Shown here piece after piece: positions 1 to 9,779 of a stretch of DNA of 64,000 bases. A program made the translations under genes and the position numbers. The notes beneath the pieces were generated by a model. That model was not told the origin of the DNA and searched no databases. It was given only the letters and a program-made list of their open reading frames with translations. Positions within the stretch are counted from its first letter, which is position 1. Each line of letters begins with the position of its first letter. Source of the DNA: Chitinophagaceae bacterium (GTDB lineage: Bacteria; Bacteroidota; Bacteroidia; Chitinophagales; Chitinophagaceae); NCBI GenBank assembly GCA_023957755.1, contig JAMLGT010000009.1, positions 62,001 to 126,000 on the forward strand, written 5' to 3'.

Positions 1-990
1 GATCTGAAACAAAAAATTTATGTGGTTTTATCCGGTCTTAATTATGCTTTACAAGACGTTTCAAAAGGTATTTATTATTTCAATCAATATGAACTCTTGA
101 GTGACAGTATATTAAATGAGTCCATCGCACGCAATACCATACAAAGCGAAAAAAAGTATGAGACACAGCGAAAAGAAACTCAGATACTACAACAACAAGC
201 TGCACTAAAACAAAAAGCGTTAGTTAATTATTTTTTGATTGCCGGCATAGCGGCACTCATATTAGTCTCATTGCTTGGGTATCGCAATTACAGAAACCGT
301 CAACGCCTGCAACAGGCAAAAATTGATGAACTAGAAACTGAAAAACATCTCACAGCAACCGAAGCAGTCCTCAAAGGTGAAGAGCAGGAACGTACCCGCC
401 TGGCCAAGGACCTGCACGATGGATTGGGTGGTATGCTCAGTGGCATTAAATATTCATTAAGCAATATGAAAGGAAACTTAATTATGACGCCTGATAATGC
501 ACAGGCATTTGAGCGCAGCATGGATATGCTGGACAGCTCTATTAAAGAAATGCGCCGTGTGGCACATAACATGATGCCTGAAGTGCTGGTGAAGTATGGT
601 CTGGATGCCGCGTTAAAGGAGTTTTGTGGTGAAATAAATCGAAGTGGGGTTATTCGCGCAAATTATCATTCTTTGGCATTGAATGAAGTAGCAATCGAAC
701 AAACCACTTCTGTAACTGTTTACCGTATTGTACAGGAACTTGTCAATAATGTGATCAAACATGCCGCCGCCAGTAGTGTTATTGTGCAGGTACAATACTC
801 GCAATCAGACAAATTATTAACAGTTACAGTGGAAGATGATGGAAAGGGGTTTGACATGGCTTCGCTGAAAGATGCCCACGGAATCGGTTGGAGTAACATT
901 AAAAGCCGGGTTGACTTTTTGAAAGGTAAGATTGATGTGCAGACAGGTGAAGGAAAGGGAACATCGGTGTTGATAGAGATAGTAGTATAG
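1..990 (+). CDS. Sensor histidine kinase (HisKA_3 type), 5' end outside window
   Basis: The reading frame is open from base 1, so the gene begins upstream; the GTG at 22 is only the first start-like codon. The visible part is 329 residues. It has a helical, charged N-terminal stretch that could be the end of TPR-type repeats (inference), one membrane segment around residues 77-95, a coiled linker, an HisKA_3 dimerisation helix with the phospho-acceptor in DLHDGLGG (His139 of the visible part), and a HATPase domain with N-box ELVNN and G-box DDGKGF. This is the NarX/DegS-like class that phosphorylates LuxR-type regulators. The regulator gene 168 bp downstream is the obvious partner. The input signal cannot be read from the sequence. 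Confidence 0.9.
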   Translation, partial: DLKQKIYVVLSGLNYALQDVSKGIYYFNQYELLSDSILNESIARNTIQSEKKYETQRKETQILQQQAALKQKALVNYFLIAGIAALILVSLLGYRNYRNRQRLQQAKIDELETEKHLTATEAVLKGEEQERTRLAKDLHDGLGGMLSGIKYSLSNMKGNLIMTPDNAQAFERSMDMLDSSIKEMRRVAHNMMPEVLVKYGLDAALKEFCGEINRSGVIRANYHSLALNEVAIEQTTSVTVYRIVQELVNNVIKHAAASSVIVQVQYSQSDKLLTVTVEDDGKGFDMASLKDAHGIGWSNIKSRVDFLKGKIDVQTGEGKGTSVLIEIVV

Positions 991-1017
991 TGTCGTGATA
1001 GCTATCAGGATGGTGCC

Positions 1018-1140
1018 CTGGTGTCTTTGTGGGTCAACATTTTCTCTTGCCACTAAGGCGCTAAGACACGAAATGACACAAAGAAGAGCCTGGTGTGCCA
1101 AAAGTTGTCGGTGCTTTATGCACTGGTCTCTTCGTGGCTC
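1018..1140. repeat. Short intergenic repeat with CTTTGTG / CACAAAG arms
   Basis: The spacer between kinase and regulator holds GTGTCTTTGTGG near 1021-1032 and, facing it, a CACTAAGGCGCTAAGACAC block followed by GACACAAAG near 1075-1083, then CTTCGTGGCTC near 1131-1141. These words face each other and could fold. Similar 'CACTAAGG..ACAAAG' words are, from memory, common as dispersed intergenic repeats in Bacteroidota. Only one copy lies in this window, so repeat status rests on the internal inverted words. Confidence 0.35.
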
Positions 1141-1158
1141 AAACAAAAAGATTAAATA

Positions 1159-1773
1159 ATGAAAGCAAGCGTATTCATAGTGGATGATCACTACATGGTG
1201 ATTGAAGGTATCCGGTCTTTGCTTCAAAATGAGAAGGGTATAGACTGGATGGGGCATGCAACCAATGCAGCCTCATGCATGGCCTTTTTAAGGCAACAGC
1301 AGCCTGACGTCATCCTTATGGACATCAATCTGCCTGGAAAAAGCGGTATTGATTTATGTAAAGAAGTGATTGCCACATATCCTTCAGTATTCGTACTGGG
1401 CCTTAGTACCTTTAATCAGCAGGCATATATACGCAATATGCTTGACAATGGTGCATCAGGATATGTGTTGAAAAATGCTACCAAAGAAGAGCTCCTCGAA
1501 GCCATTGCTGTCGTTATGTCGGGAAAGACATACCTAAGCGATGAAGTGAGCACTTCTTTAAGTGATACAATGGGAAAAATACCCCCGATTACCAGGCGTG
1601 AGAAGGAAGTTTTGCTTTTAATAACAGAAGGCCTTACAAATATTGAAATTGCGGAAAAGCTGTTTGTGAGTGTTCCTACCGTTAATACACATCGGAAAAG
1701 TCTATTGGAAAAGTTAGAATCTAAGAATACGGCAATCCTAATTGGCAAAGCAATAAAGTTGGGTCTGGTTTAG
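1159..1773 (+). CDS. Response regulator, NarL/LuxR family
   Basis: 204 residues. The N-terminal receiver domain has the acidic pair Asp9-Asp10 and the phosphorylation site Asp55 in the context LMDINLPG. The C-terminal LuxR-type helix-turn-helix starts near residue 141 (ITRREKEVLLLITEG, then NIEIAEKLFVSVPTVNTHRK). Phosphorylation by the upstream HisKA_3 kinase should promote dimerisation and DNA binding. The two genes are separated by a repeat-bearing spacer, so they may be co-transcribed or not. Targets are unknown; the secreted-protein genes that follow on the same strand are the nearest candidates (inference only). Confidence 0.93.
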   Translation: MKASVFIVDDHYMVIEGIRSLLQNEKGIDWMGHATNAASCMAFLRQQQPDVILMDINLPGKSGIDLCKEVIATYPSVFVLGLSTFNQQAYIRNMLDNGASGYVLKNATKEELLEAIAVVMSGKTYLSDEVSTSLSDTMGKIPPITRREKEVLLLITEGLTNIEIAEKLFVSVPTVNTHRKSLLEKLESKNTAILIGKAIKLGLV

Positions 1774-2163
1774 GATAATGCCGTGTGGCAGAGAGGCATC
1801 CCGGAATGGCCGTAAGGGTAGGGAGAATTTGTTTAGAGATTGGATTCCGTTTTTGCGATTATTAAAATTCAGTTCAGAATAGTTGGGAAATTTTGATGAG
1901 TCAGAGTGCTTGCACACAATAATTCTTTTCGGACATATTTCAGGTTGTGCGTTTATTGAAAGGGAACATGGACGAAAGGGTATCCTGTTTAGAAAAAACA
2001 GATAACCGGTTTGGGACAAAAAATCTAATTATTTTTTTATAATATGAAAATGGATTACCTAATTTTATAATAGAATGGTGGTGTAGGGATATAAGTTAAT
2101 TCAGATAGCAGAGACTTCTTCGGACGATTAATTGTTTTTTGGAGCGACTTCTAAAATTCTTAT
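1774..2163. other. Intergenic region, 390 bp, no gene seen
   Basis: No convincing ORF, RNA gene or terminator hairpin was found. The second half is AT-rich (T and A runs near 2030-2075) and probably carries the promoter of the downstream secreted-protein genes, but no clean TAnnTTTG box is visible. Confidence 0.4.
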
Positions 2164-3882
2164 ATGGCTACAATTGGCATCAAAAAGCGATTTCTTTTTG
2201 CAGGCCTGATTGCAGTTGCCTGTATCCTTACCGGAACTGCGGTATGTGCTCAGGATTTGGAGAGCATCAACCTTAAAAAGCCCATTACCTTTCATGGCAA
2301 TTTCAACCTTCAGTTAGAATATTATCAATCCCATGGTATCCCGGCACGCAAAAAAGATTTCAGTTGGCTGATATCGGGTAATCCGGTGGTAAATGTGCTG
2401 GGGGTAGATTTGCCATTTTCTTTTTTGCTTTCTAATTATGACAATAAATTTTATCAGCCTTTCAATCAATTTGGCCTGAGCCCACGCTACAAATGGGCTA
2501 CGCTTCATTTAGGTTACCGTAGCCTCAATTTTTCGAACTATACGCTGGCGGGGTATCGTATGCTCGGAGCGGGGTTTGAATTGAACCCCAATAAGTTTCG
2601 TATTGGATTTATGTACGGGCAACTTCGCCGGTCCACGAGTATTGATAGCAGTATGCTCACCAATCCGCTCTATGTGCGGCCGATACCCACCTATAAGAGA
2701 TTGGGCATAGCCGGAAAAATTGGTTACGGCACACAAAAAAACTTTGTGGACTTAGTGTATTTTAAAGGTTGGGATAAGATAAAGTCATTGAATTCAAAAC
2801 TACAGGATTCTGTTTTGCCTGCAGAGAATACTTCCTTTGGTATTAAGTCTAAAGTAACTTTTCTGGACAAGTTTACCTGGTCGGTGGACGCAGGAGTGAG
2901 CGCTTATACATTGAACAGGCTTGACAGCGTGGATACCAGTACCAGTAAGAAAATGTGGCCACAAAAGTTGATGAGTTTTCTTGTGAATGATAAGTTGAGC
3001 ACCCACTATTATTTTGCCGGAGAAACCAGCCTTGGATACCAGGAACGCAAGTGGGGCGCACAGTTGATCTACAAACGGATAGATCCCGGCTATCAATCTA
3101 TGGGAGCTTATTTCTTTCAAAACGACATACAGGAGATCAGGCTGGCCAATAACTTTCGGCTGGATAGTGGTAAATTAAATATCAACACTTCCATCGGGTT
3201 TCAACAGGACAATCTGAAAAAACAAAAAACTTCTACCTCAAAAAGGTTCATTGGCAATGCCAATATTAATTATGTGCCTTCGCAAAAATTTGGGATCAAT
3301 TTCAACTACTCTAATTTCGGTATCGCTAACAACCCACTGAATAATTCGCCAGGAAATGAATTGTTCAAACAGGTAAACAACAGTATAATGCTGATGCCCT
3401 TCTTCACCTGGATCAATGAGAAAACGATTAAGAACCTCAATATTGTAGCCAGCTACCAGTCATTGAGCACTCCGCAGAGTTACCTTGGCAGTGTGCCGGA
3501 TCTGAATACTTATTCACTCACTACCACCTATAACCATACGTGGATACAGCAGGGATTTAATGCCAATGCTTCAGCCAGTTACATCAACTCCAAAACTGCT
3601 GCCGGAGATATTATGTCAGTCGGGGGTAACTTAGGTGGTATGGCCCCCGTACTGGATAAGAAGGCTACTGTAAATGTATCTGCCTCTTACCTGAATAATT
3701 TTTTCAAAGGAAAGGATAACGGGCATACGATATCAGTAACGGCGGGTGTATCTGTACCTGTGGGGACGCATCACAACTTTCAGATTTTAGGTAACTATAT
3801 GGATAACACTTCAAAGGATATCACGGTGATTCAAAACTTCAATGAGCTGTCTGTACAGTTTGTGTATGGGTTTAACTTTTAA
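2164..3882 (+). CDS. Predicted outer-membrane beta-barrel protein
   Basis: 572 residues. A clear signal peptide (KKR, hydrophobic core, cleavage after AVCAQ near residue 30) is followed by alternating polar/hydrophobic strands rich in Tyr, Asn and Ser. The protein ends in Phe (VYGFNF), the usual terminal signature for BAM-dependent outer-membrane barrels. I do not recognise a named family. It precedes the giant exported protein by 10 bp, so the two are almost certainly translated from one mRNA. A role as membrane anchor, exporter or receptor for its large neighbour is plausible from context but not shown by sequence. Confidence 0.75.
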   Translation: MATIGIKKRFLFAGLIAVACILTGTAVCAQDLESINLKKPITFHGNFNLQLEYYQSHGIPARKKDFSWLISGNPVVNVLGVDLPFSFLLSNYDNKFYQPFNQFGLSPRYKWATLHLGYRSLNFSNYTLAGYRMLGAGFELNPNKFRIGFMYGQLRRSTSIDSSMLTNPLYVRPIPTYKRLGIAGKIGYGTQKNFVDLVYFKGWDKIKSLNSKLQDSVLPAENTSFGIKSKVTFLDKFTWSVDAGVSAYTLNRLDSVDTSTSKKMWPQKLMSFLVNDKLSTHYYFAGETSLGYQERKWGAQLIYKRIDPGYQSMGAYFFQNDIQEIRLANNFRLDSGKLNINTSIGFQQDNLKKQKTSTSKRFIGNANINYVPSQKFGINFNYSNFGIANNPLNNSPGNELFKQVNNSIMLMPFFTWINEKTIKNLNIVASYQSLSTPQSYLGSVPDLNTYSLTTTYNHTWIQQGFNANASASYINSKTAAGDIMSVGGNLGGMAPVLDKKATVNVSASYLNNFFKGKDNGHTISVTAGVSVPVGTHHNFQILGNYMDNTSKDITVIQNFNELSVQFVYGFNF

Positions 3883-3892
3883 AACAAAGTCA

Positions 3893-6800
3893 ATGAAAAC
3901 GTTTATTGACAATACAAATAAATGCAGGAGATGGATGCTTCTTTTCTTCATCTTCATCCTGCCTGCTATGGTTGCAGCTCAGAATATCGTTAGTGTTAAC
4001 GTAGTGCTCAAGCCACCCTATTCTTCTAATTACAGCGCTTATGAAAATCTCGCCAATCGTGCTATTATAACTTTGGTAGGAGCACCACGAAATTTAGACA
4101 TTTATCTTACAGGCTCACTGGCTAATTCGCAATCCGATTTATTTATTTATACCAGCGATGACTTTTTATCTTCAGGTGTCACCTTCACATTACCTGCCAG
4201 TCAGACCAGGGTAATTATGAATGATGTTTCTAAAATGCGGTTTCTTGCAAGGAATAATGTGATACATCAGGGGATATCAGAACCTGACTGGATGAGTATT
4301 TTACAAACTGATCAATTACCCGAAGGGCAATACGAGCTTTGTGTGCAGGCGATGGAGAAAGATGTAAGCGGCGTTCCTCATGAACTGGGAAGAGGCTGTG
4401 CTATTTTTAGTGTGACTCGTGCACAACCTCCCATCATCACAATGCCGCAGGATGGGCAATACCTGAGTCCGCAACAACCCAACACTGTTTTTTCATGGAC
4501 ACCGGTCATCGGCAATACAGTCGGAGCTAATGTGGTGTATGACCTGTATGTCACGAAGGTGTTGAATGGGCAAAACCCTGCCGATGCTATTGATGGAGCA
4601 ATCAACTACAAGGCCAATAATCCGATCATTAAAAAGAACCTGACATCTAACCAATATGTTACCCAACCTTACGACCTGAAAATTGACAGCAATACGCTGT
4701 ATGCAGTGGCTGTGGTAGCACACGACCTGAACAAGAAGGTTGGTTTTGCAAATAATGGAAGAAGTGAAATTGTCACCTTTACAAAGGGGAACCCATTGAG
4801 TATTACTCCGGCTACTACCCCCTTAGAAATAAAGACTGTGCCAAAGCAAAAGACTACTGGATTTGAAGTGACCAATGTGGACCCTGTGCCTTACAGCCAG
4901 TTGAAGGGTAAACTATATTACCGTTTTAAGGACGATGCCGATAATTTTTCTGTTACGAGAGGACTCAGAGCAGAGCAGAAAGGGCCTGTAAAAGCAAATT
5001 TGATTCAGGGCTTTGGAGGTACGCCTGATTTGGATTACAATAAGAGCGGCATACCTGTAAATAATGCAAAGCCTTTAGCTGGAAAGAAAATCAGTCTTGT
5101 ACTGACCTATATTTTTACGGGAAGTTATGATGGTGCCCAACTGTCGCAAACGTACATTCCGGGTAATTCTTCCTATCTCTCTCAGATTAATTATTCATTA
5201 AATGATGCTGATAAGGTACTGGCTACAACGACTACCCAAAGCGATGGAAGCTTCACATTTGATTTTGTAAATACAGAGAAGAAGTTGGGAATTTCAAATC
5301 CGGATTTTTCCTATAATAGCTCCGGGGAATTTAGCCATCAGGTTAAAGGAGTAATGTACAAAGTGCTTCGTATTCGTGTAGAGGATAATTATTATTGCAG
5401 TCCGGAAGTGAACATAAAGATTGATCCCTGGAAAGGATTGGACCTGGGTACACTAGTATCCTATGTAAAAAGCTATACGCTGAAAGTAAAGGTGAAATCT
5501 ACTACAGGCACTTTCTGGCAAATGACTAAAGGGCAGGGGGCAGGTCAATCTCAGATTTCTACCAGCATCATTAGAAAAGGACGCCCGGGTAGTGTGCCTT
5601 CCGATGAAGGTGAAAATGAAAAAGGTCCGAGAAAATTAGGAGACCAGTCTATTAGCACGGGTGAAACAGATAATGAGGGTTACGTAGTTTTCAAACATCT
5701 AGTACGGCATGATCCCAATAACAAGCAGGATAAATATTTTATCAGATGTACACCCAATTTAAAAAAAGGCAGTTTCATTTTTAAGCAAAAGGAAAAAAGT
5801 TATTATCCATTGTACGACAAAGACCTTAACGGTTTTCCCTTCAACAGCATTGGAGAATATGAACCTCAATATAAGCCCGGAGACTTCAATACCGGCCCGG
5901 TGAAGTACGGAGAAGATATCGTATGGAATAGTCAGTTAGAAATAAAGACTTATTCCACGGAAGTGGAACTAATGCCGGAACGCCCACGGATTGCAGGAAT
6001 GGTGAATGCTGCATTGGATAATGAAGCTAAACCCATGAGCAATGTAAAAGTGGTGATTGTAAATGATTATAAAAAGACAAGTGATCCTTCAAAATTATTT
6101 ACAACTACCAAAACGGATAAGGACGGACATTATGAATTTAACGACTTGGATGTGGAGATAGATGATGTGGTTTTTGACGAGAAAACAAATAAGATGTTTA
6201 CCCCAACAGTTCTTGGCCCCAAACGTACGATGATCACTAAGGTAGATGGCTTCAAAGCTGGTATTCTTCCTCAGCCGCCTGCTCCGCCATTTAAACCACT
6301 ACTCTGGGGACAGCAATTATTAAATCAGGACTTTTCACTTTATCCGGATGGGTTTTTATCGGGTTATGTAGTGGATGAAACAGGTGCTCCTGTAGAAGCG
6401 GATGTGGACATTGATGGTTACACGAAAGTGACAACAAAGTTGAGTAGCTCAAGTACGCAACTATTGCCAAAGGTGCAGAATCAGAATAAAGGTCCACAAC
6501 CGGTATTACTTTCTACTGCAATGCAGCGATTTTCAATTCAAGCTCCCTCAGGCAAACGGAAAATTACCATCACACCTACTGATCTTGCTTATACGGTATT
6601 AGATACCACAATTACTATTTCTAAAGAAAATGAGAAAACAAGCATTATCAAATTTGTGGTGCGCCGATCGCAAAAAAGAATCCGGTTTAGAGTAAGCGTA
6701 GCACCTGAAAGAGCAGCCCAGGGAAAAATAAAGGTGAATACCGGGAGTGAAAAATCAATTTCAGGCGCAACTGTGAAGTTGGATATACCCGGAAAAGATA

Positions 6801-9754
6801 TCTCACAAGTGAGTGATAAGGATGGATATGTTGTGTTTCAATTTGACAATAGTGCATCCAACTTTAATTTCATCATCACACCACCGGTAGATGGAGATTA
6901 TGAGGAAGGAAGCTATCAGCTTTCGGGAGTCAAAAACACGACTGAAATTGTAACCTACAAAGATGCACACCTGAAAAAAGCCGCAGTTATTACCGGCGTG
7001 GTTACTTCCGGAGAGGATAAGCAGCCCCTGAAAGGCGCGCTGGTGTATATAGAGTTGGGTAATAAGAGAATAGAATCGGCTCCCACTGATGATGCAGGGC
7101 ATTATGTACTCAAAGGTGTCCCCACATCGCCGGCAAAGAAAACGGTATGGGCAGGTAAGACGGGAATGGTGCCTAATATTATCAGTCAGCATAAAGAGAT
7201 AACCATTGGTAGTAAGAATGAGCTGGATTTTAATTTGATTACCGACAATGATATCGCCATAGAAAAGATATTCGGGTTTGATGTGGAAATTCAGTCCAAA
7301 GCAAAACAGCAGGATGGCACCTGGTTAGTGAGTGGCGACTTAGTACAGCTACCGGAGAATGATAATTTTTCGCTGAATGATAAGAAGCAAACTATACCTT
7401 TCCATGATCTAAAAATCAAAAAAGGTACTGCAACGAAAAATGGAGTACCAATAGGAGTGCCGGTAGAAAACAATTTGGTTACAGATTTACCTTCTATAAA
7501 GTTGCTGCTGCAAAACGCTTTTGCCGTAGTGCAAACCCCGTCAGCCGGTGATCAGCTAAAAATAAGTACAGCAAATGACAAGGGCGGCTTAACCGGAAAA
7601 ATCCATATTCAAAAATCAGGGTTTAGCTTTTCAAAAGAGTATGTTTCGTTCAATGAGGACAAGGAAAATGCATTGTTGCTTACCGATAAACCCGGTTCTA
7701 CAAATTCAGATTTGGTATCCATTACTACTACATCAACCTCAAAAATAAAATATGGTGTATTGAGCAGCGACGCAAAGGCATTGAAGTTTAAGTTGCAGGG
7801 TTTTGATGTCGACGCAGAGGCAGCCAACTCATGGGTACAGGATAATACCATCAATCTGAGAACAGTACTTCATGTTACACTCCCTGGTATTACTCCTTTG
7901 AATATTGAGGCAGGAGATTTAATTATTCATCCTGACAAATTAGAATCATTAAAGGGAGATAAGCCGCTCACTTTAAAGTTGGAAAAATGGGAGATGACAG
8001 CCAGTCAGTGGCAGCTTTCGGGCAATAGCAACACCATCGGTATTGCCAGCGGTACGATGAAAACCGGAAGCCTTGATGTGCCGCTATCTGATATTTCTAT
8101 TAAGCCGGATCATCTGGATATCGGAAGCTTTGATGTAAAACAGATTTCGTTTGCCAACATTATTCCCGTTGATGTGCTCAGTCCGAAACCTGTCTTTGGC
8201 TTTAACAAAAATGTCGGCAGCGATCAGAAAGCACATTACGAATTGCGGTTGATGGGTACGGAAACAACACCCGGCGTGGTGTTGAAAGGGTTGCCGGGCA
8301 TGAAGGCAGGCGATCAAATGAAATTTCAAAACCTCTCTTTGGTCAGCAATGGCGAGCAGATTTTGCAACCGGGCAACCAGGGAAATTTCGTTACTTTTTA
8401 TGATGTGATGAAAGTGCGTCCTATCGGGATTACAAGTGGCGCTAACTATGTGGATATGGCCTGTGGGATTGATTTCGGTATTCCACAACTGGAAGAAACC
8501 AATGGCGCTATACAATTTTATAAAGAGCAGGGAAGCACTAAACTGCGGCTCTATCCGGTAAATGTATCAATCAATGGATCGGGGGGAGTAGGGTTCTATG
8601 CCAATCTGCAATTTGACGATCATCCGCAAGACCTCACCCAGGGCAACTTTACAGCGATGGGCACCATTCAGGATAAAGAAGGCATTAATCTGAAAGCGGT
8701 GCTTCACCGAACCATACAGGAAGCATGGATTCAGGTAGAACCTGAGAATCAAAAACTACCACTGGGAGGCAGCAACACCAGTCTTGCGGATATCAAAGGC
8801 CGGATGCAGGCCAATATGACTACCGGCACCTGGAATTATTTTACTTTCAGTGGCGCGATGCAGGGATTCAAAGGTATGCAGGGCGATACGCGAAAGACTT
8901 TTACAGTGACCGGATCCATCAATGCTAATGATCAAAAAATTGATGTAAAAAATATTCCCTCCGGTTTCGGAAACATTGGGCTTACGTACGATATTCCGAA
9001 CAGCAGGTTTACCGGCAGCCTTCAATTAGATAAACAGATTGGCCCAATGTATATGGCGGGCGCGGCTGAACTGCTGGTGGATAATGGTGGCTGGTATTTT
9101 CTTGCAGGCGGAAAATTGAATACGCCGGGATTAGGTGGATTGTCTGCAGGATTATTAATTGGTGATTACAAGTCAATGCCTGCTAATGTTTCCTCCACGC
9201 TGATGCAGTTCGCTTATGACAAGAATGTCCCACCCAGTTTTAAGAATGGCATCTCCGGATTCTTCTTTACAGGTATGAAGGAATTGCCGGTTATCAATAT
9301 TCCTGACTACAGCATTGACCTGGGTGTGATCAGTGCTTCCTTTGGAGCAAAGGCCGGTCTTGATGCCAGATTGTGGATGGATTTCAATCAAACAGGAAAT
9401 CAATATGGGATTGGCGCTATGGTTTTTGCACATGCCTATCTGAAAGGCGCATCAGTTACCTGTACCAAATTTGGTGCAGATGCAAGAGCAGAACTTGGCA
9501 TGAAGGGAATTTATAATTCATCTTCAGGTTTGTTTTCATTGAAAGGTTGTGGCAGCTTTACGATTCAGGGTTCCATACAACAATGTTTTCCCCTTCCATG
9601 TTGGTCAGATGGTATTTGTTGTGAGGAGTGCATCGGAATCAGCAAGAGCACAGGAATCAAGATAGACCTGTCCTTAGATTCCGGTGGCAATACAGGCCTC
9701 TCTTTCGGATTTGGAAACTGTAGTGGTCAGGCAACTATGACAGGTAACTGGTAA
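3893..9754 (+). CDS. Giant exported protein, TANFOR-like N-terminus, carboxypeptidase-regulatory-like repeats
   Basis: The start at 3893 gives 1,953 residues and a good signal peptide (MLLFFIFILPAMVAAQ core); the frame opens at 3842 but that would overlap the previous gene and bury the signal. Residues ~30-300 (VNVVLKPPYS, LPEGQYELCVQA, VFSWTPV) resemble TANFOR-domain proteins of Bacteroidota, recognised from memory and not searched. At least three beta-sandwich modules of carboxypeptidase-D-regulatory type follow, seen as blocks like RIAGMVNAALDN, LSGYVVDETGAPV and ITGVVTSGEDKQPLKGALV, each with a D.G.Y or D..GHY turn. The C-terminus is cysteine-rich (CFPLPCWSDGICCEEC). Probably a surface or secreted structural protein. 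No catalytic motif was seen. Confidence 0.75.
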   Translation: MKTFIDNTNKCRRWMLLFFIFILPAMVAAQNIVSVNVVLKPPYSSNYSAYENLANRAIITLVGAPRNLDIYLTGSLANSQSDLFIYTSDDFLSSGVTFTLPASQTRVIMNDVSKMRFLARNNVIHQGISEPDWMSILQTDQLPEGQYELCVQAMEKDVSGVPHELGRGCAIFSVTRAQPPIITMPQDGQYLSPQQPNTVFSWTPVIGNTVGANVVYDLYVTKVLNGQNPADAIDGAINYKANNPIIKKNLTSNQYVTQPYDLKIDSNTLYAVAVVAHDLNKKVGFANNGRSEIVTFTKGNPLSITPATTPLEIKTVPKQKTTGFEVTNVDPVPYSQLKGKLYYRFKDDADNFSVTRGLRAEQKGPVKANLIQGFGGTPDLDYNKSGIPVNNAKPLAGKKISLVLTYIFTGSYDGAQLSQTYIPGNSSYLSQINYSLNDADKVLATTTTQSDGSFTFDFVNTEKKLGISNPDFSYNSSGEFSHQVKGVMYKVLRIRVEDNYYCSPEVNIKIDPWKGLDLGTLVSYVKSYTLKVKVKSTTGTFWQMTKGQGAGQSQISTSIIRKGRPGSVPSDEGENEKGPRKLGDQSISTGETDNEGYVVFKHLVRHDPNNKQDKYFIRCTPNLKKGSFIFKQKEKSYYPLYDKDLNGFPFNSIGEYEPQYKPGDFNTGPVKYGEDIVWNSQLEIKTYSTEVELMPERPRIAGMVNAALDNEAKPMSNVKVVIVNDYKKTSDPSKLFTTTKTDKDGHYEFNDLDVEIDDVVFDEKTNKMFTPTVLGPKRTMITKVDGFKAGILPQPPAPPFKPLLWGQQLLNQDFSLYPDGFLSGYVVDETGAPVEADVDIDGYTKVTTKLSSSSTQLLPKVQNQNKGPQPVLLSTAMQRFSIQAPSGKRKITITPTDLAYTVLDTTITISKENEKTSIIKFVVRRSQKRIRFRVSVAPERAAQGKIKVNTGSEKSISGATVKLDIPGKDISQVSDKDGYVVFQFDNSASNFNFIITPPVDGDYEEGSYQLSGVKNTTEIVTYKDAHLKKAAVITGVVTSGEDKQPLKGALVYIELGNKRIESAPTDDAGHYVLKGVPTSPAKKTVWAGKTGMVPNIISQHKEITIGSKNELDFNLITDNDIAIEKIFGFDVEIQSKAKQQDGTWLVSGDLVQLPENDNFSLNDKKQTIPFHDLKIKKGTATKNGVPIGVPVENNLVTDLPSIKLLLQNAFAVVQTPSAGDQLKISTANDKGGLTGKIHIQKSGFSFSKEYVSFNEDKENALLLTDKPGSTNSDLVSITTTSTSKIKYGVLSSDAKALKFKLQGFDVDAEAANSWVQDNTINLRTVLHVTLPGITPLNIEAGDLIIHPDKLESLKGDKPLTLKLEKWEMTASQWQLSGNSNTIGIASGTMKTGSLDVPLSDISIKPDHLDIGSFDVKQISFANIIPVDVLSPKPVFGFNKNVGSDQKAHYELRLMGTETTPGVVLKGLPGMKAGDQMKFQNLSLVSNGEQILQPGNQGNFVTFYDVMKVRPIGITSGANYVDMACGIDFGIPQLEETNGAIQFYKEQGSTKLRLYPVNVSINGSGGVGFYANLQFDDHPQDLTQGNFTAMGTIQDKEGINLKAVLHRTIQEAWIQVEPENQKLPLGGSNTSLADIKGRMQANMTTGTWNYFTFSGAMQGFKGMQGDTRKTFTVTGSINANDQKIDVKNIPSGFGNIGLTYDIPNSRFTGSLQLDKQIGPMYMAGAAELLVDNGGWYFLAGGKLNTPGLGGLSAGLLIGDYKSMPANVSSTLMQFAYDKNVPPSFKNGISGFFFTGMKELPVINIPDYSIDLGVISASFGAKAGLDARLWMDFNQTGNQYGIGAMVFAHAYLKGASVTCTKFGADARAELGMKGIYNSSSGLFSLKGCGSFTIQGSIQQCFPLPCWSDGICCEECIGISKSTGIKIDLSLDSGGNTGLSFGFGNCSGQATMTGNW

Positions 9755-9779
9755 TAATGTTGAAAGTAAGAATGGCGAT

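Noticed and set aside
3842-3892. Upstream start for the giant protein
   Set aside because: It overlaps the barrel gene and would place 17 residues ahead of a normal signal peptide.
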